Below, piece after piece: positions 46,579 through 56,385 of a stretch of DNA of 64,000 nucleotides. Numbering within the stretch: the stretch's first letter is position 1; each line of letters starts with the position of its first letter. A program made the translations under genes and the position numbers. This DNA comes from Euphorbia lathyris (taxonomy: Eukaryota; Streptophyta; Magnoliopsida; Malpighiales; Euphorbiaceae): NCBI RefSeq assembly GCF_963576675.1, contig NC_088917.1, forward strand, positions 74,200,610 to 74,264,609. The letters run 5' to 3'. The notes beneath the pieces were generated by a model that saw nothing but the letters and a program-made list of their open reading frames with translations, ran no database searches and was not told where the DNA came from.

Positions 46579-46692
46579 TTTCACAGTGGGATTGAATTTG
46601 CTTGGTGCAGCTGCGGGAATGTTCTCTAGTGTCTTGTAATGAGCAAGAAGATTCCCAGCTGCACCAACCAAATGCTATCCCTCTGTGAACCA
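46579..46692 (+). ncRNA. MIR168-like hairpin, copy C1
   Basis: The 5' arm (46579-46621) and 3' arm (46651-46692) pair over about 41 bp with four mismatches and a one-base bulge, around a 30-nt loop. The 5' arm contains GCTTGGTGCAG then CGGGAA, shared with plant miR168, but differs at position 2, at the G after CAG, and by one inserted base. The 3' arm keeps ATTCCC and GCACCAAC, like the miR168 star strand. In known plants miR168 targets AGO1 mRNA. This could be a diverged MIR168, a pseudogene, or an unrelated hairpin locus. The predicted small RNA would be about 46598-46618. Confidence 0.5.
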
Positions 46693-47755
46693 TACCAAGG
46701 AGTAAAGCTGCAGATTGAAATTCTCTGTCCTTATTATCATTTTATTCATGTTCATGCTATGTTATTGAATAAGTAATGTTCATCTCCACTCTGTCATTCA
46801 CCGTTATATCTAGGTTTTTGTTTTACCTACTGTTTGTCTGCTGTTGCTGTTGCAGTTGCTGTTTGCTATTAGGGTTTGCTGTTTGAAAAAAACTGTTTTC
46901 CAAAAAATAGAGATTCTCTGCTTTTATAAGATGTTACTTTTCAGGTGTAAAAGGCAAAAAAGAGATGACCAACCAAACACCTAAAACTCTCTATTTTGAA
47001 GTGAAAAGCAAACACCCCTTGGTTATTCAGATTACAGGTCAACACTACAGCTTCTTGAGTTGTTAATCTAAACCCTCAATTAGACCAAACAAAATTGGAG
47101 CCTAAAGAGAGAATGCTCTTTCTGATCCAATATCAATGCTACTGCTGGTATTAACATCTGATCTAATTTCTCAAAAAACCAGAAAAAACAAAAATTTAAT
47201 GCTATATGAAATGAAAACTTACAAGCTTTAGTAGATTGAAACCTTTACTGATTGATATTTATGTTTTTCTTCAATTGGGTTTTTAGGGTTTGGTCGTTCT
47301 TGTTTATCTCAATTGGGTTTTGGGGGGTTTTTAGGTTATAGATCATCGTTTTCTTCATGTTCATGCTATGTTATTAAGTAATGTTCACCTCGAAACTGCC
47401 ATTCACCGTTATATCTAGGTTTTTTTAGAATCCTAGGAAGGTTCAAAACATCTTAAGGCTTAGATTTAATAACCCTAAATCTAACTCTGACCATTCAGAT
47501 TCACACAGAGAATCTTATTTCTGATCCAATATCAATGCTATTGCTGGTATTAACATCTGATCTAATTTCTGAAAAAACCAGAAAAAACAAAAATTTGATG
47601 ATATAAAAGAAAACCAGAGAGGAATGGGAACTTTTAATTGTTATATGAAATGAAAAGTTACAAGCTTTATGATTGATGTTTATGTTTATCTTCAATTGGT
47701 TATTTAGGGTTTGGTGATTCTTGTTTATCTCAATTGGGTTTTTAGGGTTTCAGGT
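46693..47755 (+). other. leader-like region between hairpin and MDHQ ORF, C1
   Basis: Contains repeated TAGGGTTT and CAATTGGGTTTTTAGGG motifs, typical of plant 5' leader introns, plus two tandem near-copies of a roughly 400-bp unit (around 47090-47410 and 47500-47720). No coding sequence. Confidence 0.4.
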
Positions 47756-47974
47756 ATGGATCATCAAAGGCATAAACAGCCTTCTGCAGGCAGTGGAGTT
47801 CCTGTTTCATATCAGCCTAGCCACATGATGAGACCTTCCCTGACCGGACCACCACTTCAATCTCTACCTCAGGCAGCCGGAGTCCCTGCTGCATCTCCTT
47901 TGACCCTATTATGGTCTTTTGAATTTCAAATCTGTATATTACCAAAGACATTGTATTGGACAGCTTGTATATGA
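47756..47974 (+). CDS. short Pro/Gln-rich ORF starting MDHQ, probable gene fragment, C1
   Basis: The ATG follows TTTCAGGT in a leader-like context. The product is 72 residues: MDHQRHKQPSAGSGVPVSYQ, then PSHMMRPSLTGPPLQ, LPQAAGVPAASPL, then a hydrophobic tail that looks like read-through into intron or junk. The sequence is low in complexity and resembles N-terminal tails of plant transcription factor subunits, but I cannot name the parent. The first 50 residues are almost unchanged in C2 while the tail diverges and ends earlier. Likely the first exon of a captured or duplicated gene. Confidence 0.4.
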   Translation: MDHQRHKQPSAGSGVPVSYQPSHMMRPSLTGPPLQSLPQAAGVPAASPLTLLWSFEFQICILPKTLYWTACI

Positions 47975-48216
47975 TCCTAATATTTGTTAGATGCCATTTA
48001 CTAATTTATATTAGGTTAATTACACCAAGGATACTCCAATTATCAGAAATGAAATGCCATGTATTTCTTTTTATTATTATTTAAACTATGTGTAAAAATT
48101 TGGTTTACTGATCATCTGTATGTCCTTTCGATAACTGTTATTGTCAAAATTTGGACAGAGAAATCAAATATAAAATAAGATGAGTTTAATGTTAATAAAT
48201 TAAGTTTTGTGGTACT

Positions 48217-48721
48217 GATGTCCATTCTTGATACTCAAAGGACCATAGGTGTAATTAGCCTAATTTGATTTGTTCATAGAACTTTATGGTTGTGACAGTA
48301 TTTTTCACATGGACCCTGATAACCATAGGTGTAAGTACAAAAGAAGGAATAGAAATAACTTATCGGAATGTAAAAGCTGTGTCGTGGACAAAATCACTGC
48401 GTTGAAAACGATTACGGCAGACTCTGGTGCAATCTGGAAGTCCGATCGTCAACCAAGGTTTACACAGCGAGCGTCGCACTAGTGCACTCTAGGACGAAGC
48501 TTTGGAACAACAAAATATTTAATTGCCCACTAAACACAATTTAATAACTCTTTTGGCCCAACCCAATATAAACCCTTTAACCAACTCAAAAGTTTCCCAT
48601 GTGAGATACTTAAAGTCACAAAAGACAAGCAAAGACTAAAGAGTCATTTTACCAAAATCTCCAACACTGATGTCCATTCTTGATACTCAAAGGACCATAG
48701 GTGTAATTAGCCTAATTTGAA
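48217..48721. repeat. 54-bp direct repeat flanking an unassigned 400-bp segment
   Basis: A 54-bp sequence starting ACTGATGTCCATTCTTGATA occurs at 48217-48270 and 48668-48721. C2 has one copy near 63790. The enclosed segment (48271-48667) is not in C2 and holds no recognisable gene, so it is either an insertion or a local duplication. Confidence 0.7.
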
Positions 48722-49046
48722 AGAGGTTTGAACTCTCAATCTCAATAAATGGAAAAAATATATATTTGATAGTGATAAAATAAGGTGGTGGAGGAAAAAA
48801 AATTTGAAAGTAATTAAAAAATGTGAAGGAGGGGGTTCGAACCCTCAACCTCCGGCTAAAATGAAATCAATAGATAAATCCTCCTACCAACTGAACCAAT
48901 TACTTTTAATGTTATATATTCATATCTGTATTTATATATACACTATAAAATATTTTATAAATACACTATAAAAATATTTTTTTGGGCCCCTTATCGTTAT
49001 GGGCCCTGGGCGGGCGCCCCTCGTTTCATAGCCCAGGGCCGGCCCT
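48722..49046 (-). mobile_element. hAT end with tRNA-like module
   Basis: The right end is GGCCGGCCCTG preceded by GGGCCCTGGGCGGGCGCCCC, like the hAT copies above. On the minus strand TGGTTCAGTTGGTAGG (A box) and GAGGGTTCGAACCCC (B box) lie at 48905-48835. The left terminus was not found. Confidence 0.6.
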
Positions 49047-49200
49047 GGTCCATGTGAACACTACTGATGATTGTGATCACAAGTCGAAAAATAAAAATGA
49101 AACATATAATGGAAGATTAAAGGTAAAATGCACTAGTTGTTAATAAGTTTAGAGTTATTACCTGAAAGTCATCAGAATTTCGTTTTCGTTCAATAAAATT

Positions 49201-49530
49201 AGTGAACTTCACATTTAACTTTAATTAAATTAACACGAGCAATTTGTATATCAAAATTCATTGGAATCTTAACGTGGCATATATAAAATAGTTTATTATA
49301 TGCCAATTAAAAGCTATATCAGATATGTCTGACTCTTATGATTGATGTCATTACTATCAAACTCGTATGAATAGATTCAAGTTGGCTAAATTTCGATCTA
49401 TCTATATGGGGAGAATCAAACTCGATGAAATCAACAAGCATATGCAAAGGAAAGAAGGACGAAGTCTTGAGATATGATTGCAATATTTGAGACATATCTG
49501 ATTCAAGTTGGCCAAATTTCGATATATCTA
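49201..49530. other. unassigned, includes a partial copy of the palindrome arm
   Basis: 49425-49490 repeats GAAATCAACAAGCATATGCA and GAAGGACGAAGTCTTGAGAT, the core of the adjacent palindrome arm. Nothing else recognised. Confidence 0.5.
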
Positions 49531-49951
49531 TAAGAGGAAGAAAAACTATTTTGCAAACTAGAAAAAGAGAAGAAGAAGAAGAAAAGGAGGTCAACTCAGA
49601 TGAGATTCTGGATGGAATTTAATCAAATTTGCAAAGAACTCTCACATTCAAATATTGCAATCATATCTCAAGACTTCGTCCTTCTTTCCTTTGCATATGC
49701 TTGTTGATTTCATTGTGCGAATCGGGAGAGTCTTAAAAAAGGTGAAAATAGAGAGTCTTAAAAAAGGTGAAAATAAAATGAAATCAACAAGCATATGCAA
49801 AGGAAAGAAGGACGAAGTCTTGAGATATGATTGCAATATTTGAATGTGAGAGTTCTTTGCAAATTTGATTAAATTCCATCTAGAATCTCATTGATCTCCT
49901 TTTCTTCTTCTTCTCTTTTTCTAGTTTGCAAAATAGTTTTTCTTCCTCTTA
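49531..49951. repeat. near-perfect palindrome, arms about 175-183 bp
   Basis: The left arm 49531-49713 is nearly the exact reverse complement of 49778-49951. The 64-bp spacer holds two tandem GAGAGTCTTAAAAAAGGTGA units. The arms encode the same short peptide on opposite strands (MQSYLKTSSFFPLHMLVDFI), a by-product of the symmetry and not evidence of coding. Confidence 0.93.
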
Positions 49952-51640
49952 TTTCTTCAACTCACAAATTGATTAAAAAGCTAAAAGGAAACATTGGAAA
50001 GAAAAATACCGATTATATTCACACGTAAATAATTAAGTGAAGAAAAAGAAATTGGGATAAAAGAGTAGAAGATGTTATGTATGGATTTTCATTTTTCGGA
50101 CGCCATTCACAAATTGGATGGAAGCATAGTTGTCAAATTAAGATTCACGTGAATCGAAATTCTAGTTTTGTGACTCATGACTCGTGATGCATAATATTAT
50201 CGAAAATAAAATATGTATCACCTTTACAACAAATCATATTACATATATGATTTTTTTTGTTTGTTTTTGTTTTTTTTAAACTATTAAAATGCTACATTTT
50301 TTTTAAACTCAAGTCAACTTAATATGTATTGTTATAAATTTAAGGAAAAATTATAAAACTAGGTCAAATGGATGCCCATTTATATATTTAGACCAATTAT
50401 CCAAACCATTACCTATCTAGATTATTTATTTGTGACTTTCCCAAAATGCCCCAAACCTTTCATCTTCTCCTTTTTTTCTATCGGTATCATCGTTCCATCT
50501 CCCCCTTCTTATGTATCATTTCATCTCTCCCCTTCCTTTATATTTTGCGAATCACCTCCATTTTTTTCATCATCTTGTCTCGTCTTTCTCTCTTTGTCTC
50601 TCTGTTTTTGTGAAGACATGGTTCTTCATCTTCCTGTTTCATGTTCGTCTCTTGGTTTTTTTCTTCTTTTGCGAATCGAAGGCATTATTATTTGACGTTC
50701 TTCTGCGTTTATCATATGTTTATTGTCGATTTCAATGGAAAAAGGCAGAAATAAGGTAAGTATCTACTGTTTCATCTTCGTATTTTTTTTTCCAAAAAAT
50801 GGCTTCACAAAATGAGTTTGGGTCACATTTTTTGAAGTCTGTGAACAGAAATTCATATGGAAAAGGATAATTTTGCTTCGTAGAAAGCGAATATGCTAAG
50901 CCTGCGAAGCAAACTCATCCTTTTTTAGCTTATTTTTTCTCTTCACAGATTCACTTCTGCAAAGCAAAATCATCATTTTCTAGGTGAAATTATCTTCGCA
51001 GACTTTGTAAAATGTGATGTAGTCTCATTTTGCAAAAGTACAAATCATCATTTTCAAATATCTTTTTCTTCACAGACTTCGCAATTCTCTGTCTGTGAAG
51101 CGTTTCTTTCATCATTTCCCTAAAATGACTTAATTTTTGTGAAGATTGAATACAAAAGCATCAATCATAGTGATCTGTTTATCTTGAATACAAAGATATT
51201 AATCAGAGTGAGGGGTGATTTGGATGTGATGAAGATGGTGAACCTGCCGATTTTTCTTGCTTCTGAAAAGAAAAGACAAATCACCATTATTATCCCAAAT
51301 GCCATAATTTCTGTATGACACTGCCAACTCTTCTTGCTTCTATAAGATCTGGAAGCACTTCAATGTTCTAGTTTCTTCTGCTTCTGAACTTCTTAGTAAA
51401 ATGTTCTCGAATCACACTCTCACCCGAATGTCTTGGGAAGTACACTAGGGAGAGAGTGTGCTTTCAGAATATTGTGCTAATCATTCTGTTCTAGAAGCAC
51501 ATTCCTGGGGTTTAAGGTTTGAATTATTGTTGCAATCTTGTTGTAAATTTTGATAATGTTATGATTTTAATGTTATAATTATGGTTGCACTCTTGTTGAA
51601 AATTTTGACAATGTTATGATTTTAATATTATAATTATTTT
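49952..51640. other. unassigned region between C1 and C2
   Basis: 50340-50760 is pyrimidine-rich with short ORFs of no recognisable product. 50860-51130 contains scattered CTTCGCAG, CTGCGAAG and CTTCACAGACTTCGCA motifs in both orientations. No gene recognised. Confidence 0.4.
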
Positions 51641-51689
51641 TGCAATCTTGTTATGATTTTAATGTTATATACCACTTTGCATTTTTCTG

Positions 51690-51892
51690 GAAACTGCGAA
51701 GCTTGTGAAGATAATACTACTCAAGTGCATGACTTTTTCTTCGCAATTTGCGAAAACTGCGAAGAAAAAGTCACTCTCCGAAGTAGTGTTGTCTTCGCAG
51801 GCTTCGCAGTTTGCGAAAAATGCGAAGAAAAAGTCATATACTTAAGTAATATTGTCTTCGTAGGCTTAGTAGTTTACGAAAGTGCGAAGTAA
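51690..51892 (+). repeat. 63-bp tandem repeat with CTTCGCA/TGCGAAG motifs
   Basis: About three diverged 63-bp units (cores at roughly 51700, 51760 and 51823). In one frame each unit reads CExCEEKV followed by a hydrophobic stretch, giving a 21-residue CxxC repeat. There is no promoter or domain context, so coding is doubtful. Confidence 0.65.
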
Positions 51893-52891
51893 AAATCAAA
51901 TTAGGAAATGCTTCCTTATACATATGGAATCTGATAATTCATTTTACCTGCAATAGTTGTCACTTCCTATAGTTGAAAATATGGACTATATTCATATGGA
52001 AAACAATGAAAGACATAGTTGTCGAAATAATTGATTGGTCCCTAAGCTTCTGCATTTACAGTAATCAATCCTTCTATTTGTCTATATAAAGTGGGCAAAT
52101 TTCAAGTCATAAAGCTAGTGCAGTAGGTGCAAACAAAAACGCATAAGCTAAATCTTTAGATAAAGATATGAAAAAACCATATTATTATCCTCTTCCCATT
52201 TTAGAAACTCATCTGAGGTAGTTTCCTTAAATTCAGTATCTTTTAGCACAAAACTAATAATTTTCTTTTTGCGCTTAGCGCAATCATGTCAATCTCTACG
52301 ATTCTCTCCTCATGAATTGATTCTGTCATAGGGATACGTGGGGATACTTTGGGAATACGTTTCAGAATAAATTAGGTAAAATTTAAGGGATTTTTTTAAT
52401 AACTTTATAAAAATAGGGGTTAATACAAAAGAAATTAATATATTGAATGAGGTTGAATTCTGAAATAATTCACTGGTATATTCCTTGACGAAGTTGTCCA
52501 AATATATACATACAAAAACCATTCCTAGACCAATACTAATTTGGAGAAAGAGAAACCTAGCCTAACTATACCTAGGAGTGGACAAATATGCACGGTTTGA
52601 ACCAGGTAAAAAACCACGTGTAATATAAAACTTTTATTTGTTTCGTAAAACGTGTAATAAAAAAACTAGGAATAACATGCTTAACATATATAAATCTCTA
52701 ATATAAATAATTAATCAAAAACTAGCATGCACCCACCCTTTCATTTGTAAAAATAAATAAATAAATAACTAAAAACTAATGATTATTAAATGTTTGTAGA
52801 TAAAGATCTAAAAATGTCTTAGAATAGTATTTATACTTCGTAATTTAAATAGTTGAAGTATTAAATGTTCTTTTTATGAATTGATGACTTA

Positions 52892-53173
52892 CAGAGGTAG
52901 ATCAGGGTGTGCAAGGAGTCCTTCCGCACATGGCCTTAAAATTATAAGTGCCCCAAAATTTAAGACGTGGTTAGTTAAATATAAATGTTAGCTTAAATTG
53001 AAAAAAATAATAATATAATATAATAAGATCTATTTACCTTATTTCACTCTATTGAATGCATATGTGATTTAAATATTCAATCATCCAAAATTGATCTTAA
53101 TACAAAATTCTATTAAATATTAAGGGTTTCATAACAATTTAGCAGAGGGGTCCCAAAAAGTTTAAGACGACCT
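52892..53173. mobile_element. hAT-like MITE, about 282 bp
   Basis: Starts CAGAGGTAGATCAGGG and ends AAGTTTAAGACGACCT, flanked by TGATGACTTA at 52882-52891 and 53174-53183. C1 has a single TTGATGACTTATG site near 44640. Confidence 0.85.
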
Positions 53174-53535
53174 TGATGACTTATAAAGAGTGTTACTTAT
53201 GGTTTAATAATTACTTATTACATGATTTGTGATTTTTTCATATTTTCCAAAAATATCGTTACCGTACCCGTAAGCGTACTGATATCCGTATGCGTAACTG
53301 ATAGGGGTATTTTACCCCTATCTTTTAGCGTGATTTACGGGTTAATTTTAGAAGAAATAAATAAGTTTAATTGCAAAATAGAGTGTTTTGAATAAAATAG
53401 CGAAATAATAATAAATTTCGTATTTTCGGATAATTTCCCTTGTTTTTGATGTATTTAGGAAATAAAAACGTCAGGCTAACTCGGCTCTCAAGAATTGTAT
53501 TTCAGGTACAAGGAAGAAACAAAATTCATGCCAAT

Positions 53536-54006
53536 ACGCAGGGCGTATCATCCCATACGCGGGGCGTGAAATATCAAGTCAGAAATGATTGCTCTATCCA
53601 TAGACACCACGTGGGATCGAGTCAGCATACGCGAGGCGTATGCCAACCTACGCGAGGCGTATAATCAAATGTCAGAAATGATTGCCTAATCCTGAAAAGT
53701 CAGACCGCATGGTCTCCCCGAGGCAACGACCTATACGCAGGGCGTACCACCTTACACGCGGGGCGTGTAAGGGAATTCTTCAGTGCAAAAAGTCCAGAGA
53801 CTCATCTATGCGGGGCATGCCTCAAGCTACGCACGGCGTATGGAGACCAAAGCAAGCGATAAAAGGTCAGAATCTCAAACACGCCATGCGTATCCCAGTC
53901 TACGCAGGGCGTATTTGAGACAACAAATCTAGAATTGGTCCACATGCAGAAGATTTCTAACGAAATAGGCATCTACGCGAGGCGTGCCACACCATACGTG
54001 GGGCGT
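53536..54006 (+). promoter_or_regulatory. six paired 11-bp CpG dyads, 21-bp phased, left LTR
   Basis: Consensus ACGCRRGGCGT, a 4-3-4 quasi-palindrome. Pair starts are 53536/53557, 53629/53650, 53735/53756, 53808/53829, 53881/53902 and 53975/53996: always 21 bp, while the 10-bp spacers differ in sequence and pair-to-pair distances vary from 73 to 106 bp. The array ends about 79 bp before the TATA box. The layout suggests cooperative protein binding on one face of the helix. The binding factor is unknown. Confidence 0.85.
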
Positions 54007-54084
54007 ATTATGGGATTTCTGCACAAATAATGTTGCTCCATACTTGTACCTTGCAAAGTTACAATTCTGCCCTAGCTTGATATG

Positions 54085-54092
54085 TATAAATA
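54085..54092 (+). promoter_or_regulatory. TATA box of the left LTR
   Basis: TATAAATA followed by GGCAGCTC, inside a conserved part of both LTRs. Transcription would start about 30 bp downstream. Confidence 0.7.
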
Positions 54093-55102
54093 GGCAGCTC
54101 TTGATACATCTTGAACACATCATTAGAGAGAGCAAAACTATACTTGTTTTGATTGTTGTAGTTTTAGATTTGTTTTTAGGCTTTGTGTAACTAAACTCTT
54201 CCATCTCGAGAGCTTGTCCGTTGCTCCCGGCATTTCATCAAAGTCCCGCTCCATCTCCGCACACCAAGCTCGAGAGCTCCACCATTCAAGTCCTTAGAGA
54301 CGGCTTTTGAGTCCGGTTAGCTAGTTCCGAAGGTGGATTCTTCCCTTTACACTTGCTAATTAGCTTGATCTCATTCTATATACTAGGCTTGTTTGTAATC
54401 CATATTTATAATTTATGATTCATAACCTCTTTTTCTATATATGTGTTGATGTTTGTTGCTTGTTTTGATACTCGTAATTGACTATTGTGTAGGGGAACGC
54501 GATTTCCGACGCCATTCGGGCTATCTTTAGGGATTCATATAGGTGTTGCCTTACCGGAAGTGACGCTCCGGAAACCGTAGGAATTGACAAGCCACGGAAC
54601 TTACGGGCCCTAATTTCTGGTCCCAAGCATTAGACACGCCTTGACTAGGAACCACATAGTCTAAGTACTTCACGGGTCGGTCGAACTACACGTAGTCGTC
54701 TTTACAAGAGCAAAACATTAACCATATATGTATTAGGAGTCGTTATTTGTCATAGTTATAACTTATCGCCAACCGTATCACTTCTTAAGAGTTTCGTCAT
54801 ATAAATTTGCCTCACCCGTAGTTTGGAATAGTTTGTAGTTGGTTCCCATATCAACCTCGGAGTATTTACCGCTTAAATAAAGTATAAAACCGAGTCGTTT
54901 AATACTTGCAGTTATAAATCCCGTGGATTCGATACCCGATCTTGACCGGATTATTACTTGATACGACGGGGTACACTTGCCCCTAAGTAGTGACGTCTAG
55001 TAGATACAAAGCACTTAGAAAGAGCACATCCATAGTCATAGCGCACTTATCATAATACACATTATATCCTAAGAAAACACTACGCTAGACATCGCCCCAT
55101 CA

Positions 55103-55122
55103 AGTTTTTAGCGCCGTTGCCG
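55103..55122 (+). other. primer binding site, tRNA-Asp
   Basis: TAGCGCCGTTGCCGGGGA, one mismatch from the standard TGGCGCCGTTGCCGGGGA used by Athila/Tat-type plant elements. A few bases separate it from the LTR end. Confidence 0.88.
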
Positions 55123-55253
55123 GGGATTTATAATTTCTTGCAATATTAGACAAAAAGGTTTTATTGTTAGTTTAAGCATTTGTAAATATTACTTTCTTTT
55201 TGTGTGAATAATTTATTTTGTTTCGTGTTGTTACTAATGATTTGTTTCATGGT

Positions 55254-55676
55254 ATGATGCCTCATAGTCGTCGTCTGTGGGATGACCTCATGGATGACGA
55301 ATGTTCGCACCTACCACCAACCTCATAATTCGATGTGGTAATCTCTATGCTTAAAGACATTCATGAAAGATTATCTAACACTGAGGCATATTGTAGGGAT
55401 TTGGGAAATCTACTTGCCAGATTGAAGTCTCGTCTTGATTCAGCCGCGGACGAATCAATTCGAGATACCAATCCGGTTGGTCAAAATGGAAAGCTCGAGT
55501 TAATTGAGTTTTCTCAAGAAGATTCTCCAAATAATAAAGGTTGTCTCAGTTGCGAGGAAACGGACATCGATGAGCCGGTTGTGTGCGGACCCATGGAAAT
55601 AAATCCAAAGTTAGAAGAGTTTGAGGTTCCTTCTACCTCGGAATATTTCACTCTTTTTGAACTACCAAATGAGTAA
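55254..55676 (+). pseudogene. small gag-like ORF remnant with one nonsense codon
   Basis: From ATG at 55254 the frame reads MMPHSRRLWDDLMDDE, reaches TAA after LPPTS, and continues in frame to 55676: MLKDIHERLSNTEAYCRDLG, then acidic stretches (CEETDIDEPV, NPKLEEFEVPSTSEYF). No zinc knuckle or other domain is recognised. By position it replaces gag. The 113-codon open part could still be translated from an internal start. Confidence 0.45.
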
Positions 55677-55863
55677 AAAAGGGAGCAAACTACACTCTTC
55701 ATTAATTTCTGCAAATATAGTTTTTGGTTTTTGTTAAATTTTTTTGAAGCTAACAATCTGTTTTGTAGGTACGGATTCTTTATTCAAGAATTTGCATTTC
55801 TAACGCGTATGGAAGCATACACCTAGGAGGAAATTCTAAGTCGAGCTCACCGACTATAAAGTA

Positions 55864-55892
55864 GCGCTTCTTGGGAGGCAACCCAAGCTCGA
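55864..55892 (+). other. conserved retrotransposon hairpin
   Basis: CTTGGGAGGCAACCCAAG forms a 6-bp stem with a 6-nt loop. From memory this GGGAGGCAACCCA element recurs in plant Athila/Tat-type internal regions. The role is unknown; packaging or translation control is possible. Confidence 0.5.
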
Positions 55893-56188
55893 ATAAAGTT
55901 TAATTTTATGTCTTTAATTTACCTTTTAAGTTTTTACATTTAAGTTATTATCGTGTGATTAATTATTCTTTTTTTTTACATTTTATTAGGTGTTCGTGTA
56001 ATTTGTGTCAATTCGGTGGGACGATTTGGAAGGGAATTGTAATTATTGACGTTGGCAAAAATAAAACAAAACAAAAAAAAAATTTGAAAAAAATTATGTT
56101 ATTTTATTTTATTTTATTTTACTTTTTATTTTTGGAATATATATAATATATATGTTGATTTAAAATAAAAAAAAAACAAATATTTGCT
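55893..56188. other. AT-rich interior of the LTR element
   Basis: No coding sequence recognised. Confidence 0.5.
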
Positions 56189-56385
56189 GCCGCAGCCCAC
56201 GCCTCGCGTGCGTTGCTGCGGCAGTGCCAGAGGCTCGGGCCCGCGGGGCGTGCCGCAGCCCACGCCTCGCGTGCATTGCTGCGGCAGTGCCAGTGGCTCG
56301 GGCCCGTGGGGCGTGCCTCAGCCCACGCCTTCCGTGCGTTGCTGCGGCAGTTCCAGAAGCTCGGGCCCGCGAGGCGTGCAGCGCC
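56189..56385 (+). repeat. 63-bp GC-rich minisatellite, three units, with the LTR dyad
   Basis: GCAGTGCCAG (or GCAGTTCCAG) recurs at 56221, 56284 and 56347, a period of 63. Each unit contains ACGCCTCGCGT, the reverse complement of the LTR dyad ACGCGAGGCGT, at 56199, 56262 and (mutated) 56325. CCGCGGGGCGT-type copies lie at 56241, 56304 and 56367, each of the first two exactly 21 bp before the next inverted copy. GC content is far above the surroundings. Open frames through it come from composition. Confidence 0.85.

Larger units (their letters stand above)
43229..49200 (+). repeat. duplicated block C1
   Basis: Colinear with 51900-53298 plus 60093-64000 (block C2). Shared parts include the TATA-bearing segment, the ATACGCAGGGATAC region, MITE remnants, the MIR168-like hairpin and the MDHQ ORF. 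C1 alone has the MITE at 43852 and the rearranged stretch 48275-49046. Confidence 0.9.
53299..55102 (+). repeat. left LTR, 1804 bp
   Basis: Starts TGATAGGGGTATTTTACCCC, ends CATCGCCCCATCA. Contains the dyad array, a TATA box and a long transcribed region. Confidence 0.95.

Noticed and set aside
47756..47974. Naming the MDHQ ORF as an NF-YC subunit
   Set aside because: Only a general Pro/Gln-rich style is shared; the histone-fold region that would prove it is absent.
49648..49843. Two ORFs on opposite strands with the same first 20 residues
   Set aside because: A direct result of the palindrome, not of coding.
53440..53918. ORFs rich in HTRGV in the LTR
   Set aside because: They arise from the repeated ACGCGGGGCGT motif; stops interrupt and no retroviral domain fits.
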